From an uncultured Porphyromonas sp. (GTDB lineage: Bacteria > Bacteroidota > Bacteroidia > Bacteroidales > Porphyromonadaceae), in NCBI GenBank assembly GCA_900538385.1, contig UWSO01000007.1, forward strand, positions 1-64,000: a stretch of DNA of 64,000 nt. The letters are read 5' to 3'. The translations under genes were made by a program, and so were the position numbers. Under the pieces are notes generated by a model that had not been told where the DNA came from, did no database searches, and worked only from the letters and a program-made list of their open reading frames with translations. Position 1 is the first letter of the stretch, and each line of letters opens with the position of its first letter. Shown piece after piece: positions 8,009 to 16,798 of this stretch.

Positions 8009-10282
8009 TTATTTGATTACCTTGTAGACCTGTCCCTCTACGACGAGGAAGTAGACACCCTGAGGTAGAGCACGGAGTGAAAGCACTGATGTCTCCATCA
8101 GACGAGACAGCATCAGCTCGCCTGCCGTACTATATAAATATATAGGAGTAGGCGTGGTGAGTCCTTGGATCATCAGCTCGCCATCCTGTAGAGAGACTAC
8201 GTAGCGAGTTCCCGCAGGAGTCTCTATAGAGGTATGATCTAGTAGTACTGCCTGTATCTCGAGATCCTTATCGACGGTCAGTGTGATGGTTGCCTTCTTA
8301 GCACCCTCGGTGTAGTCCTTGCCACCGATGGTCCACTTCTCTAGCTGCCACATAGATCCCTCGGGGATTGCTAGCTGGCAGGTGATCTCGGTACCCTCTA
8401 CGACGTCAGCATCAGAGGCGATAGTCTCCTTGGTCTTAGCGTTGGTGACGGTCAGCGTAGCCTGCTCCTTGGGAGAGACTGAGTAGGTCACCTTATAGGT
8501 CTTAGGTTGAGGCTCGGACTTTTTCTGTAGTACAGCTTGTATCTCGAGATCCTTATCGACGGTCAGTGTGATAGATGCCTTCTTAGCACCCTCGGTATAG
8601 TCTTTGCCGCCGATGGTCCACTTCTCTAGCTCCCATCCCTCAGGAATGGTGACTTGACAAGTGATCTCGGTACCCTCTACGACGTCAGCACCAGAGGCGA
8701 TAGTCTCCTTAGTCTTAGCGTCAGTCACGGTCAGCGTAGCTTGATCCTTGGGAGAGACTGAGTAAGTAACCTTATAGGTCTTAGGTTGAGGTGTGGCAGG
8801 AGCACACAAGACTTCAATTTCAGTCTCACCCTCTACAGTGACAGTTGTTTCATTGACACCTGCGAGGTCTTCCATGAGGGCATTGTTGATGTACCACTCC
8901 TTGATCTCATTGTCTCCTGGATCAACGGTCAGTGTTACCACGGTACCCTCAGTGACGCGACCACCATTATCGATTATCGTCCACTCCTCTGATTCTGGGG
9001 CCTTATACTTAGCTACAAGAGTTCCGCCTTCTACCGTCCAAGAAACAGGGTATTGAGCAGGTGCCCCCTTCTTAAAGGTGACCTTGACATCCATCTTGCC
9101 CTCGATCTCCGTTTGGAATTCAGTGATACCTGTAAAGGTTTCTTCGTTGTTTCCCTTCTTTACGAGCCACTGATCTACCTCATATCCTTTGTCAGGCTTT
9201 GCTGTGAACTCGACCCTTTGCCCAGCAGGAAGACTTTGACCAGACTCAAATGGCGTAGCGCCATCGGGGAGCCACACTACAGCCTTTTCTATAGTGCCAT
9301 GCTCTCCAGCCTCATAGTTAACTTCATAGCCTGATTTACCCTCTTTGAAGGTAACATATATTGCCATAGGCTCAGTCACCGTAACCACACAAAGGTTCGG
9401 ATCATCGGCTGAAGGGACTAGTGGCGTATTTTCAGCTGTGGTGTGCCATTCGTCGACCATATAGCCAAGGTTTGGAATAGCGCGTATCTCAAGCTCGGTG
9501 CCTTCTTGAATAGGAAGATTTGAGCCTTCAAAAAACAGTCTATTTGAACCTCTTTCGTCAACAAACTTTCCTCTGACACTGCCGTTTTCGCCAACACCAA
9601 GAGACACGTTATACTTGGGCGTACCCTTCTTGAGGATAGCCTTGACGGTAAGCTCCTCCGTAAGAGTCTTTCGCAAGATGTGAGGGAAATCTAGATCTGG
9701 GGCTTCTTCCTTTCCATTGACGACCCATTTGTCTACTTCATAGTCATTGTCTGGCTCTACAAAGAAGGTTACTAGAACTCCTTCGGGGAGATCATCTCCA
9801 TCATAGAACTCTGTATCCCATCCATTCTTAGGATAGAGCCCTTTGATTTTTCCATTACCCTCTAGTGAGAAGTGAACTTTGTGCGTTGCAGGCTTCTTGA
9901 AGGTCACCTTTATATCCAGCGCAGCATTGACTGTCGGGAAAATCATGAATCCACTTCCCCTTGATTCACCATTGATTATCCACTCGTCAATTTCATAACC
10001 AGCATCAGGCTCGGCACTAAATTCCATCATGGCACCTGCAGGGACCATGTCTCCAGATTGGACATCTATATTTTGCCAAGCAGCAGTTGGATTCTGGTAG
10101 GAAGCTTTAGTTATTTTACCTCCAGGACCAGCCTCATAAGTTACCTTATAGCTCTCTCCAGAGCCTGCACCGGCAGTGTTTTGCCGCGTGTAGTTAGTCG
10201 CTACAGTCTCCTGAGCGGTACCGGTCAGTGCCGTCAGTACCATCGTGAGCAACGTCAGCATAAGTGGTAACATTCGTTTCAT
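8009..10282 (-). CDS. T9SS-secreted protein with seven InlB-type (bacterial) repeats
   Basis: A 757-aa secreted protein with a signal peptide of about 23 residues (ending TGTAQ). It has seven successive ~90-residue modules, each with a Y-x-V-x-Y start, a G-x-E-x-x-x-W-x-x-x-G centre (YEIDEWIINGE, YEVDKWVVNGK, WELEKWTIGGK) and an end such as DIKVTFKK. This is the pattern of the divergent InlB B-repeat/Listeria-Bacteroides repeat family. Modules six and seven are nearly identical, which suggests a recent duplication. The last ~70 residues are a T9SS sorting domain (PIYLYSTAGELMLSR ... GQVYKVIK). No catalytic domain is visible. Likely a repetitive surface stalk or adhesin. Confidence 0.8.
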   Translation of the reverse strand: MKRMLPLMLTLLTMVLTALTGTAQETVATNYTRQNTAGAGSGESYKVTYEAGPGGKITKASYQNPTAAWQNIDVQSGDMVPAGAMMEFSAEPDAGYEIDEWIINGESRGSGFMIFPTVNAALDIKVTFKKPATHKVHFSLEGNGKIKGLYPKNGWDTEFYDGDDLPEGVLVTFFVEPDNDYEVDKWVVNGKEEAPDLDFPHILRKTLTEELTVKAILKKGTPKYNVSLGVGENGSVRGKFVDERGSNRLFFEGSNLPIQEGTELEIRAIPNLGYMVDEWHTTAENTPLVPSADDPNLCVVTVTEPMAIYVTFKEGKSGYEVNYEAGEHGTIEKAVVWLPDGATPFESGQSLPAGQRVEFTAKPDKGYEVDQWLVKKGNNEETFTGITEFQTEIEGKMDVKVTFKKGAPAQYPVSWTVEGGTLVAKYKAPESEEWTIIDNGGRVTEGTVVTLTVDPGDNEIKEWYINNALMEDLAGVNETTVTVEGETEIEVLCAPATPQPKTYKVTYSVSPKDQATLTVTDAKTKETIASGADVVEGTEITCQVTIPEGWELEKWTIGGKDYTEGAKKASITLTVDKDLEIQAVLQKKSEPQPKTYKVTYSVSPKEQATLTVTNAKTKETIASDADVVEGTEITCQLAIPEGSMWQLEKWTIGGKDYTEGAKKATITLTVDKDLEIQAVLLDHTSIETPAGTRYVVSLQDGELMIQGLTTPTPIYLYSTAGELMLSRLMETSVLSLRALPQGVYFLVVEGQVYKVIK

Positions 10283-10420
10283 AAGCGTATGTATTTAAGT
10301 GTAAGTGATTAGTATCTCTTCGTGTGTCTAGTAGAGGAAGAGGTGAATGGGGGGCTAAGGAGCCCTAGAGGCACCTATCCCTCTTCGGCGGGCCAAGATA
10401 AAAAAAAAAAACGACCTGGG

Positions 10421-10428
10421 CAAATATA
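10421..10428 (-). promoter_or_regulatory. Candidate -7 box for the InlB-type repeat gene
   Basis: The minus strand reads TATATTTG, which matches the Bacteroidetes -7 consensus TAnnTTTG. It would start transcription near 10,414 and give a leader of about 130 nt. I see no good -33 TTTG, so confidence is limited. The rest of 10,283-10,473 shows no gene. Confidence 0.45.
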
Positions 10429-10473
10429 GAATACCCCCCTGGCGCACCGCACACCCTTCCGAGGCAGCCAAAA

Positions 10474-10662
10474 TCTCTTCGGAGGAATTTGAAAATTTCC
10501 AGTGAAGAACTTCGGAATTTCTTCGGAAGAATCAAACAATACTTCGGAAGAATCAGATGAAACTTCCGAAGAATCAAATGATAAGTCCGAAGAATTTTTC
10601 CTTTCTTCGGGAGGAACTAAAAAATAGCCACGTGAGGATTGGTAATTTCCTCCGTGGCTAAG
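10474..10662. repeat. Dispersed 21-bp-unit intergenic element, copy B
   Basis: Three units at exactly 21-bp spacing (10521, 10542, 10563) share CTTCGGAAGAATCAAA-type sequence and end in the degenerate GTCCGAAG form. Flanking blocks are rich in TTCGGAGGAATTT and TTTCCTCCG. A weak outer stem pairs TAGCCACG (10624-10631) with CGTGGCTA. It lies between the divergent InlB-type gene and dxs. Because the unit is a multiple of three it leaves frames open, but nothing suggests it is translated. Confidence 0.8.
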
Positions 10663-10731
10663 CAAGAGAAGTGCGAAGACAGCCTTTTCTACGTCGAATA
10701 AAGCCTTAGGTCAGTAGCTTGTGAGATTCAC

Positions 10732-10762
10732 TTTTACTAGATAGCAAAGATTAGTACCTTTG
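10732..10762 (+). promoter_or_regulatory. Promoter of dxs
   Basis: The -7 box TACCTTTG is at 10755-10762 and a weaker -33 (TTTTAC) is at 10732-10737. A start near 10,769 gives a leader of about 90 nt with a small hairpin (AACCT/AGGTT, near 10,795-10,813). The leader does not match a thiamine-pyrophosphate riboswitch that I can recognise. Confidence 0.6.
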
Positions 10763-10858
10763 CAGTGCAGTAAGAAGGTTGGCATCGGGTCTGAACCTGT
10801 TATATAGGTTGACAGAGACAACTCCGAAGGCTCACTCATCTGTAGATACACAATAGTT

Positions 10859-12760
10859 ATGAACGTTAGCGACTACCCTATACTCTCGCAGATTGACACA
10901 CCTCATCAGTTACGTCAGCTTCCCCTCTCTCAGCTCCCAGAGCTGTGCCGGGAATTGCGTCGCTATGAGCTGGAGGTGCTCTCACATGTGCCAGGTCACC
11001 TGGGCTCTAGTCTAGGTGCGGTAGAGCTCACGGTAGCTCTACACTACGTCTGTCGCACGCCCTACGATCGAATTGTCTGGGATGTGGGGCATCAAGCTTA
11101 TGGGCATAAGATTTTGACAGGGAGACGGGATCGTTTTGGGACGCTACGCCAGTGGGGTGGACTCTCGGGTTTTCCGTTACCTAGTGAGAGTGAGTACGAT
11201 ACCTTCCCCGCGGGTCATGCCTCGAACTCTATCTCCGCAGCGCTTGGTATGGCGATCGCAGCCAAACTCAAGCAGGAGGAGCGTCACGTCGTGGCAGTGA
11301 TCGGTGATGGGTCGATGACGGGTGGACTAGCCTTCGAGGGGCTAAACAATGTAAGCTCTTACCCCAACGATCTGCTGGTGGTGGTCAATGACAACAACAT
11401 GTCGATCGATGCCAATGTAGGCGGACTAAACAAGTATCTCGTCGATCTCAACACCAGCCACGCCTACAACACGATCCGCTACGACCTCTACCGGGGCTTG
11501 CGACAGATGAATCTGATGAGTGATCGTCGCAAGAAAAACATCCAGCGGATCAACAACAGTGTCAAGTCGCTCTTGACGCAAAACCACTCCTCATTCTTTG
11601 ACGGCCTAGGGATTCGTTACTTTGGTCCTGTCGATGGACATGACGTAGAGCATCTCGTGGAGACGCTCCGACGTATCCTTCCGATGCGGGGGCCGAAGAT
11701 CCTACACCTCAGGACGATCAAGGGCAAAGGGTACAAACCAGCAGAGGAGAACGCGACCGTATGGCACGCCCCTGGATGCTTTGACGTTAAGACGGGAGAG
11801 CGCATCAAGAGCGAGCGAGGAGCGCACCCACCGAAGTTTCAAGAGGTCTTTGGGACGACGGTCACCGAGCTGGCTGCCGAAGACAAGCGGATTGTGGGAA
11901 TAACGCCAGCTATGCCGTCGGGCAGTTCGCTGAATGTGATGATGCAAGCTTTCCCTGAGCGAAGCTATGATGTGGGCATTGCTGAGGCGCATGCCGTTAC
12001 CTTTAGCGCTGGGATGGCGCGTGAGGGGATGATCCCGTTTTGTGTCATCTACTCTTCCTTCCTGCAGCGCGCTTACGATCAGCTGATCCACGACGTCGCC
12101 TTGCCAGGCTATCATGTAGTTCTTTGCATTGATCGTGCTGGTCTGGTTGGGCAGGATGGAGCGACGCATCAGGGGGCTTTCGACTTAGCTTACCTCTGTA
12201 CTATCCCGAATATGACGGTCGCAGCTCCGATGAATGAGCACTACCTGCGTCACCTGATGCGTACTGCTTACGAGGGGCAGGAGGGGCCAATGGCGATCCG
12301 CTACCCGCGTGGCGAGGGCTCACTAGTTGACTGGCACTGTCCTGCGGAGCTTCTCCCGATAGGTAAGGGACGAGTCCTGCATGAAGGCGGACGCATCGCA
12401 TTGCTCTCTATCGGCACCATCGGGGTGACCGCTGAGGAGGTGCGCGAGCGTCTGCTCGCTGAGGGTATCGAGGTGGCGCACTATGACTTGATCTTTGCGA
12501 AGCCTCTAGACGAAGAGCTGATCACGACAGCACTAAAGCGTTACGACTGCATTGCCACGCTTGAAGAGGGTACGCTCATCGGCGGCGTGGGTGAGCGCAT
12601 CGCTGCCCTAGCGCAGCATCAGGGCTTCCGAGGGCGTATGATCCATTTCGGACTACCAGACACGTTTGTCGAGCAAGGCACTGTCGCTGAGCAGCGCCAC
12701 TACTGCGGCATCGATGCCGACACAATATATAATAGAATCAAAGCCGAGCTATGCGAATAG
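10859..12760 (+). CDS. dxs: 1-deoxy-D-xylulose-5-phosphate synthase
   Basis: Condenses pyruvate and glyceraldehyde 3-phosphate, using thiamine diphosphate, in the first step of the methylerythritol phosphate route to isoprenoids. It also feeds thiamine and pyridoxal synthesis. The 633-aa length is normal for the family. Visible motifs are GHQAYGHKILTGR, the thiamine-diphosphate/Mg motif GDGSMTGGLAFEGLNN, and the pyrimidine-domain/C-terminal segment DRAGLVGQDGATHQG. The start follows a Bacteroidetes-type promoter by about 90 nt. Its last 10 nt overlap the start of trkA, so the two are co-transcribed and probably translationally coupled, although their functions are unrelated. Confidence 0.97.
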   Translation: MNVSDYPILSQIDTPHQLRQLPLSQLPELCRELRRYELEVLSHVPGHLGSSLGAVELTVALHYVCRTPYDRIVWDVGHQAYGHKILTGRRDRFGTLRQWGGLSGFPLPSESEYDTFPAGHASNSISAALGMAIAAKLKQEERHVVAVIGDGSMTGGLAFEGLNNVSSYPNDLLVVVNDNNMSIDANVGGLNKYLVDLNTSHAYNTIRYDLYRGLRQMNLMSDRRKKNIQRINNSVKSLLTQNHSSFFDGLGIRYFGPVDGHDVEHLVETLRRILPMRGPKILHLRTIKGKGYKPAEENATVWHAPGCFDVKTGERIKSERGAHPPKFQEVFGTTVTELAAEDKRIVGITPAMPSGSSLNVMMQAFPERSYDVGIAEAHAVTFSAGMAREGMIPFCVIYSSFLQRAYDQLIHDVALPGYHVVLCIDRAGLVGQDGATHQGAFDLAYLCTIPNMTVAAPMNEHYLRHLMRTAYEGQEGPMAIRYPRGEGSLVDWHCPAELLPIGKGRVLHEGGRIALLSIGTIGVTAEEVRERLLAEGIEVAHYDLIFAKPLDEELITTALKRYDCIATLEEGTLIGGVGERIAALAQHQGFRGRMIHFGLPDTFVEQGTVAEQRHYCGIDADTIYNRIKAELCE

Positions 12761-14094
12761 TTATTGCTGGAGCTGGCGAGGTGGGCACCCACCTAGCCTA
12801 CAAGCTATCGGGCGAAGAGCAGCAGTCCACGACACTCATTGACTCTGACAAGGAGCTGCTGCGTCGTGTACAGCGCAAGTTTGACGCTTACACGATCGTG
12901 GGTGATCCGACGAAGCTAGAGGATCTGCAGCTGACGGAGGTGCATGACTGCGATCTCTTTGTGAGCGTGATGCCTGGCGAGGCGGAGAATCTACTCGCCT
13001 GTATGCTCGCAGCGCAACTTGGTGCCAAGCGAACCATAGCTCGTATCAACAATCACCGCTACCTGGCGGAGCACTATCGTCGTTTCTTCGGGAGTCTCGG
13101 AGTGGACCAGCTGATCTACCCTGAGGAGCTGGCTGCTGAGGAGATAGCCAATAGCTTCAAGCACCCCTGGGCGAGAGTCTATGTGGAGCTGCTCAACGGG
13201 GCTTTTGTCCTCGTGGGTGTCAAGGTGCGACAGGGAAGCATCCTCGTGGGGCGCCCGCTGAGCTGGACCAAGGGGCTGGACGACAAAGCCTTTCACGTGG
13301 TCTCTATCAAGCGTGGCGAGGAGACGCTTATACCCGATGGTCAGACGGTCATAGAGCATGGTGACGTTGTCTTCTTCACTTGTCTCAATAAGGACATAGA
13401 CCTCGTCCGCCAGTACTGCGATAAGGACCTCCGTCCCGTGAAGCGGGTGGTCATCCTGGGAGGTAGCCTCATTGCGCTTCGTACGGTCTCCAAGGCACCG
13501 AGTAATATTGACTTTCACCTCATCGAGCGTGATCTAGAGCGCATCAAGGAGATTGAAGATGAGATCCCCTCTAATGTCAAGCTTTACGATGGCGATGGAC
13601 GTGACCTCAACCTGATCTCCGAGATAGGTCTAGACGAGGAGAGCATCTTCGTGGCGCTAACGGAGAACTCCGAGACGAACATCCTCGCTTGTCTCGCTGC
13701 TAAGCGCTTTCAGGTGGCTAAGACGATTGCTAAAGAGGAGAACATTGACTACATTCCCCTTGCCGAGAAGCTTGACATCGGAACGATCATCAATAAGAAG
13801 GTGATCGCTGCGGGCAACATCTTCCACGCACTCCTCGGCTCCGACACAAAGACTGTCAAGTCGCTCACCATCGCTCACACCGATGTGGCAGAGCTACAGG
13901 CTAAGAGCGGATCCACCATCACAGAGCGTCCGGTCAAAGAGCTGGACCTCCCGAAGGGTATCACCCTCGGAGGCTTGGTGCGTAACGGTGTACCGATGCT
14001 GATCGATGGTAATATGGAGATACAGCCTTACGACAGTGTCGTGGTCTTCTGTACTAATACGCCTATGGAGCAACTCTCTAAGCTCTTTGACTGA
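12751..14094 (+). CDS. trkA: Trk potassium uptake system, NAD-binding regulatory subunit
   Basis: Cytoplasmic gating subunit of the Trk K+ uptake system; binds nucleotide and controls TrkH. The 447 aa hold two tandem RCK modules. The first Rossmann motif is at the very N-terminus (IVIAGAGEVGTHLAYKLS) and the second begins near residue 230 (VVILGGSLIALR), each followed by a TrkA-C-type domain. The double arrangement matches classical TrkA (about 450 aa). It overlaps dxs by 10 nt and is followed after 51 nt by trkH, its membrane partner. Confidence 0.95.
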   Translation: MRIVIAGAGEVGTHLAYKLSGEEQQSTTLIDSDKELLRRVQRKFDAYTIVGDPTKLEDLQLTEVHDCDLFVSVMPGEAENLLACMLAAQLGAKRTIARINNHRYLAEHYRRFFGSLGVDQLIYPEELAAEEIANSFKHPWARVYVELLNGAFVLVGVKVRQGSILVGRPLSWTKGLDDKAFHVVSIKRGEETLIPDGQTVIEHGDVVFFTCLNKDIDLVRQYCDKDLRPVKRVVILGGSLIALRTVSKAPSNIDFHLIERDLERIKEIEDEIPSNVKLYDGDGRDLNLISEIGLDEESIFVALTENSETNILACLAAKRFQVAKTIAKEENIDYIPLAEKLDIGTIINKKVIAAGNIFHALLGSDTKTVKSLTIAHTDVAELQAKSGSTITERPVKELDLPKGITLGGLVRNGVPMLIDGNMEIQPYDSVVVFCTNTPMEQLSKLFD

Positions 14095-14145
14095 AGGGGC
14101 TCCGCTATCTAGTTTCACTATTCCTTTTTTGATCCAATCAAGCTC

Positions 14146-15600
14146 ATGAGACGTATCAATCTACCCTTCGTGGGGAGCATCGTGGGGGGTATCTGTCTGA
14201 TCGAGTGTATCTTCCTCCTCCTCAGTATCGTCGTATCGCTCATAATGCGAGACTACACCGTAGTGCCACTCTTAGTCACGCTAGGCGTATCACTGCTGGT
14301 AGGCATAGTGCTACTCCTCTGTGGGCGGCTGAAGCACAGCGACAAGCTCGGTCGTCGCGAGGCTATGCTTGCCGTATCGATGACGTGGCTGGTGGTGGCG
14401 CTGATCGGTATGATTCCCTTCTTGGTGGGGGGGTATCTACCCTCTTTTAGCAATGCCTTCTTTGAGTCTATGTCTGGCTTTACCACTACGGGCGCCTCGA
14501 CCTTTACCTCTGTGGAGCATCTCCCCAAGGGGATACTCTTCTGGCGCTCGATCATACAGTGGCAGGGTGGCATCGGGGTCGTCGTCTTCTCCCTCGCGCT
14601 GAGTCCAGTGCTGGGCAAGGACATAGGACTACTCTACCAAGCCGAGGTGACGGGCGTAGATCATGACCGCTTTATGCCACGTATCAAGGAGGTCGCCATA
14701 CGACTAGCGGCTGTCTACAGTCTCCTGACGCTGGTGCTCATCGTGTTGCTACGGCTCACACCGATACCTCTTTTTGACGCTTCTTGCGTGGCTCTGACTT
14801 GTATCTCGACAGGTGGCTTCTCGATCTACGATCAGCCATTTGAGGTAATCAATAGTCCGTACTTTGAGACGATCCTGATGATCTTTATGGTGATCGGTAG
14901 CCTCAACATGACGCTCATCTACTTTGCCTTCAAGGGGCAGGTCAAGCAACTCTTCAAGGATGAGCAGACGCGTTGGTTCTTAGGCATTATCTTCGTCACA
15001 GCTACGCTCGTGACCCTACATCTTGTCATCAGCCAGATACAGCCTCATATCGGCAAAGCGCTCCGCGACTCTTTCTTTCAGATCGTCTCGCTCATATCCA
15101 CCACGGGATATATTTATGCTGACTACGCCAGCTGGGGACCCTTCTTTATGCTGTGCGGACTCTTCGTCATGCTCATCTGTGGTTGCGCGGGATCCACGGC
15201 GGGCGGTCTCAAGGTGATCCGCTTCGTCATCATGTCCAAGACACTCCCCAAGGAGATCGCCCACCGCGTCTCTCCGAGCCTTGTGGCTCCTCTGCGGATC
15301 AATGGCAAGAGCGTCCCCGACGAAGTGGTCTACAAGGTGATGGGCTTCTTCTTTGGTTACATCGCGCTCATCTTCCTAGGCACCTTCTGTCTCACCTTCA
15401 CGGGCAATGACTTTATCTCTGCCAGCACAGCCTCCGTAACGGCCATCGGCAACGTGGGTCCTGCCTTTGGTGACTATGTCTTCAACTTTTCGAGTGCCTC
15501 TTCTTTTGACCTGCTTGTGCTGAGCTTCCTCATGTTGGCAGGTCGTCTTGAGCTCTTCACCGTGCTCAGTCTCTTCGCACCAGCTTTCTGGCGTCGGTAG
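14146..15600 (+). CDS. trkH: Trk potassium uptake system, membrane channel subunit
   Basis: Inner-membrane K+ translocating subunit, 484 aa with about ten hydrophobic segments. Recognisable pore-loop segments include SMSGFTTTGASTF, followed by the family segment WRSIIQWQGGIGVVVFSLA, then CISTGGFS, STTGYI and GCAGSTAGGLKVIRF, and the last TAIGNVGPAFG. These are the four selectivity-filter repeats of the SKT superfamily. It pairs with TrkA just upstream. It converges on the lptG-like gene with only 8 bp between the stop codons and no room for a terminator, so the transcripts probably overlap. Confidence 0.95.
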   Translation: MRRINLPFVGSIVGGICLIECIFLLLSIVVSLIMRDYTVVPLLVTLGVSLLVGIVLLLCGRLKHSDKLGRREAMLAVSMTWLVVALIGMIPFLVGGYLPSFSNAFFESMSGFTTTGASTFTSVEHLPKGILFWRSIIQWQGGIGVVVFSLALSPVLGKDIGLLYQAEVTGVDHDRFMPRIKEVAIRLAAVYSLLTLVLIVLLRLTPIPLFDASCVALTCISTGGFSIYDQPFEVINSPYFETILMIFMVIGSLNMTLIYFAFKGQVKQLFKDEQTRWFLGIIFVTATLVTLHLVISQIQPHIGKALRDSFFQIVSLISTTGYIYADYASWGPFFMLCGLFVMLICGCAGSTAGGLKVIRFVIMSKTLPKEIAHRVSPSLVAPLRINGKSVPDEVVYKVMGFFFGYIALIFLGTFCLTFTGNDFISASTASVTAIGNVGPAFGDYVFNFSSASSFDLLVLSFLMLAGRLELFTVLSLFAPAFWRR

Positions 15601-15608
15601 TCTCTTCG

Positions 15609-16700
15609 CTAGCGTGGTGCAAGACGGTAGAGTACGAAGGTGATGGCAAGGTAAACCAAGTTCGGCAACCAGGCTGCGACCACTGGCGCCATGGCTCCCG
15701 TAACCGCAAAGGAGGATGTGACCGTCATGAAGAGGATGTAGAGGAAACTGAGTGAGAGTCCCACAGCGAGGGCTAGCCCCATACCGCCTTTCCGCTTGCG
15801 AGCCGAGAGCGAGACGCCCATGAGCGTTAGTATGAACGAAGCGGGGATCATCGCTATGCGCTTGTGTAGCTCGATCGCATAAAGTTGTGTCGCTGCGCCT
15901 CTCATACGCTGCTGCTGTATGGAGTGGTATAGCTGTGGTGTCGTGAGCATCTCGACATCCCCCTCGGTGACGAGGAAGTCCTTTGGCGTGATCGGTATGA
16001 TCGTATCGAGCTGATTACCTCTGACAAGCGAGTCTTGTCGCTCCCCAAAGTATGTGATCGTATAGTCCTGCAGCTGCCAGTTCTGGAGCGTGTCGTAGAT
16101 GATACTATTCGCCATCACACGGCTCTTGAGATCTTTGCCCTCAAAGCGATCCATCGAAAAGGTGTATCCTACCTTGCTCTCATCATTGTAATAGGACATA
16201 AACATAAAGGTCTCGGGAGCCACCTGCATCTGGATCGCATTGGCGTAGGTGATACGCTTGTCCTTGATATATCTATTCTGAAAGTCGATCCTAATGCGAT
16301 TGCCTGGCGGTATGACGAAGCTGCTCAAGAAGAAAGTCAGTATCGCAATCACGGCAGCGCCCAGCATGTATGGTTTGAGGAGTCGTCGGAAGCTCACCCC
16401 GCAGCTCAAGATAGCGATGATCTCACTATTCTCTGCCAGCCGTGAGGTGACGTAGATGACCGCTATGAAGACAAAGAGCGGACTAAATAGGTTCGCATAG
16501 TAAGGGACAAAGTTGGCGTAGTAGTCCCATATGATAGCTCGTAGCGGGACCTCAGGCTGTAGGAGTCGGTCTAGTTTTTCGGTCACGTCGAAGGCTATCG
16601 CCACTGCCAAGATTAGGACGATGGAGAAGAAGTAGGTAGCCAGGAACTGGGTGAAGATGTACCTATCGACCGTGGAGATTACCTTGCGACGCATCTGCAT
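15609..16700 (-). CDS. lptG: LptF/LptG family permease (lipopolysaccharide export)
   Basis: Inner-membrane component of the Lpt ABC exporter that moves LPS toward the outer membrane. The 363-aa protein has the YjgP/YjgQ layout: N-terminal membrane helices (DRYIFTQFLATYFFSIVLIL, then AIIWDYYANFVPYYANL), a central periplasmic beta domain at about 140-260, and three C-terminal helices. LptF and LptG cannot be told apart reliably by eye, so the symbol is tentative. The start MQMRRKVISTVDRYIF was chosen because the first membrane helix follows at once. It lies 98 bp downstream of rny, with a hairpin between. Confidence 0.8.
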   Translation of the reverse strand: MQMRRKVISTVDRYIFTQFLATYFFSIVLILAVAIAFDVTEKLDRLLQPEVPLRAIIWDYYANFVPYYANLFSPLFVFIAVIYVTSRLAENSEIIAILSCGVSFRRLLKPYMLGAAVIAILTFFLSSFVIPPGNRIRIDFQNRYIKDKRITYANAIQMQVAPETFMFMSYYNDESKVGYTFSMDRFEGKDLKSRVMANSIIYDTLQNWQLQDYTITYFGERQDSLVRGNQLDTIIPITPKDFLVTEGDVEMLTTPQLYHSIQQQRMRGAATQLYAIELHKRIAMIPASFILTLMGVSLSARKRKGGMGLALAVGLSLSFLYILFMTVTSSFAVTGAMAPVVAAWLPNLVYLAITFVLYRLAPR

Positions 16701-16732
16701 CTTTAGATATTTAGCTTTACATAGTCGCTTGC

Positions 16733-16760
16733 ACCCTCGGGAGGATGTCCTTCCGAGGGC
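16733..16760 (-). terminator. Hairpin between rny and the lptG-like gene
   Basis: CCCTCGG (16734-16740) pairs with CCGAGGG (16753-16759); a second nested pair AGGA/TCCT enlarges the stem. The minus strand lacks a T run, so attenuation of readthrough from rny is more likely than full termination. On the plus strand it is followed by CTTTTG. Confidence 0.45.
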
Positions 16761-16798
16761 TTTTGTATGGATAGGCCATAGAGCTAATTATAAGTTTA

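Noticed and set aside
10365..10665. Overlapping open frames of 70 and 96 codons across copy B of the 21-bp element
   Set aside because: The unit is a multiple of three and stop-poor, so long frames arise by chance. The frames read low-complexity repeats, and no start signal or conservation is evident.
10763..10858. Riboswitch in the dxs leader
   Set aside because: I looked for the thiamine-pyrophosphate consensus, because dxs is sometimes controlled that way. Only a small hairpin is present.
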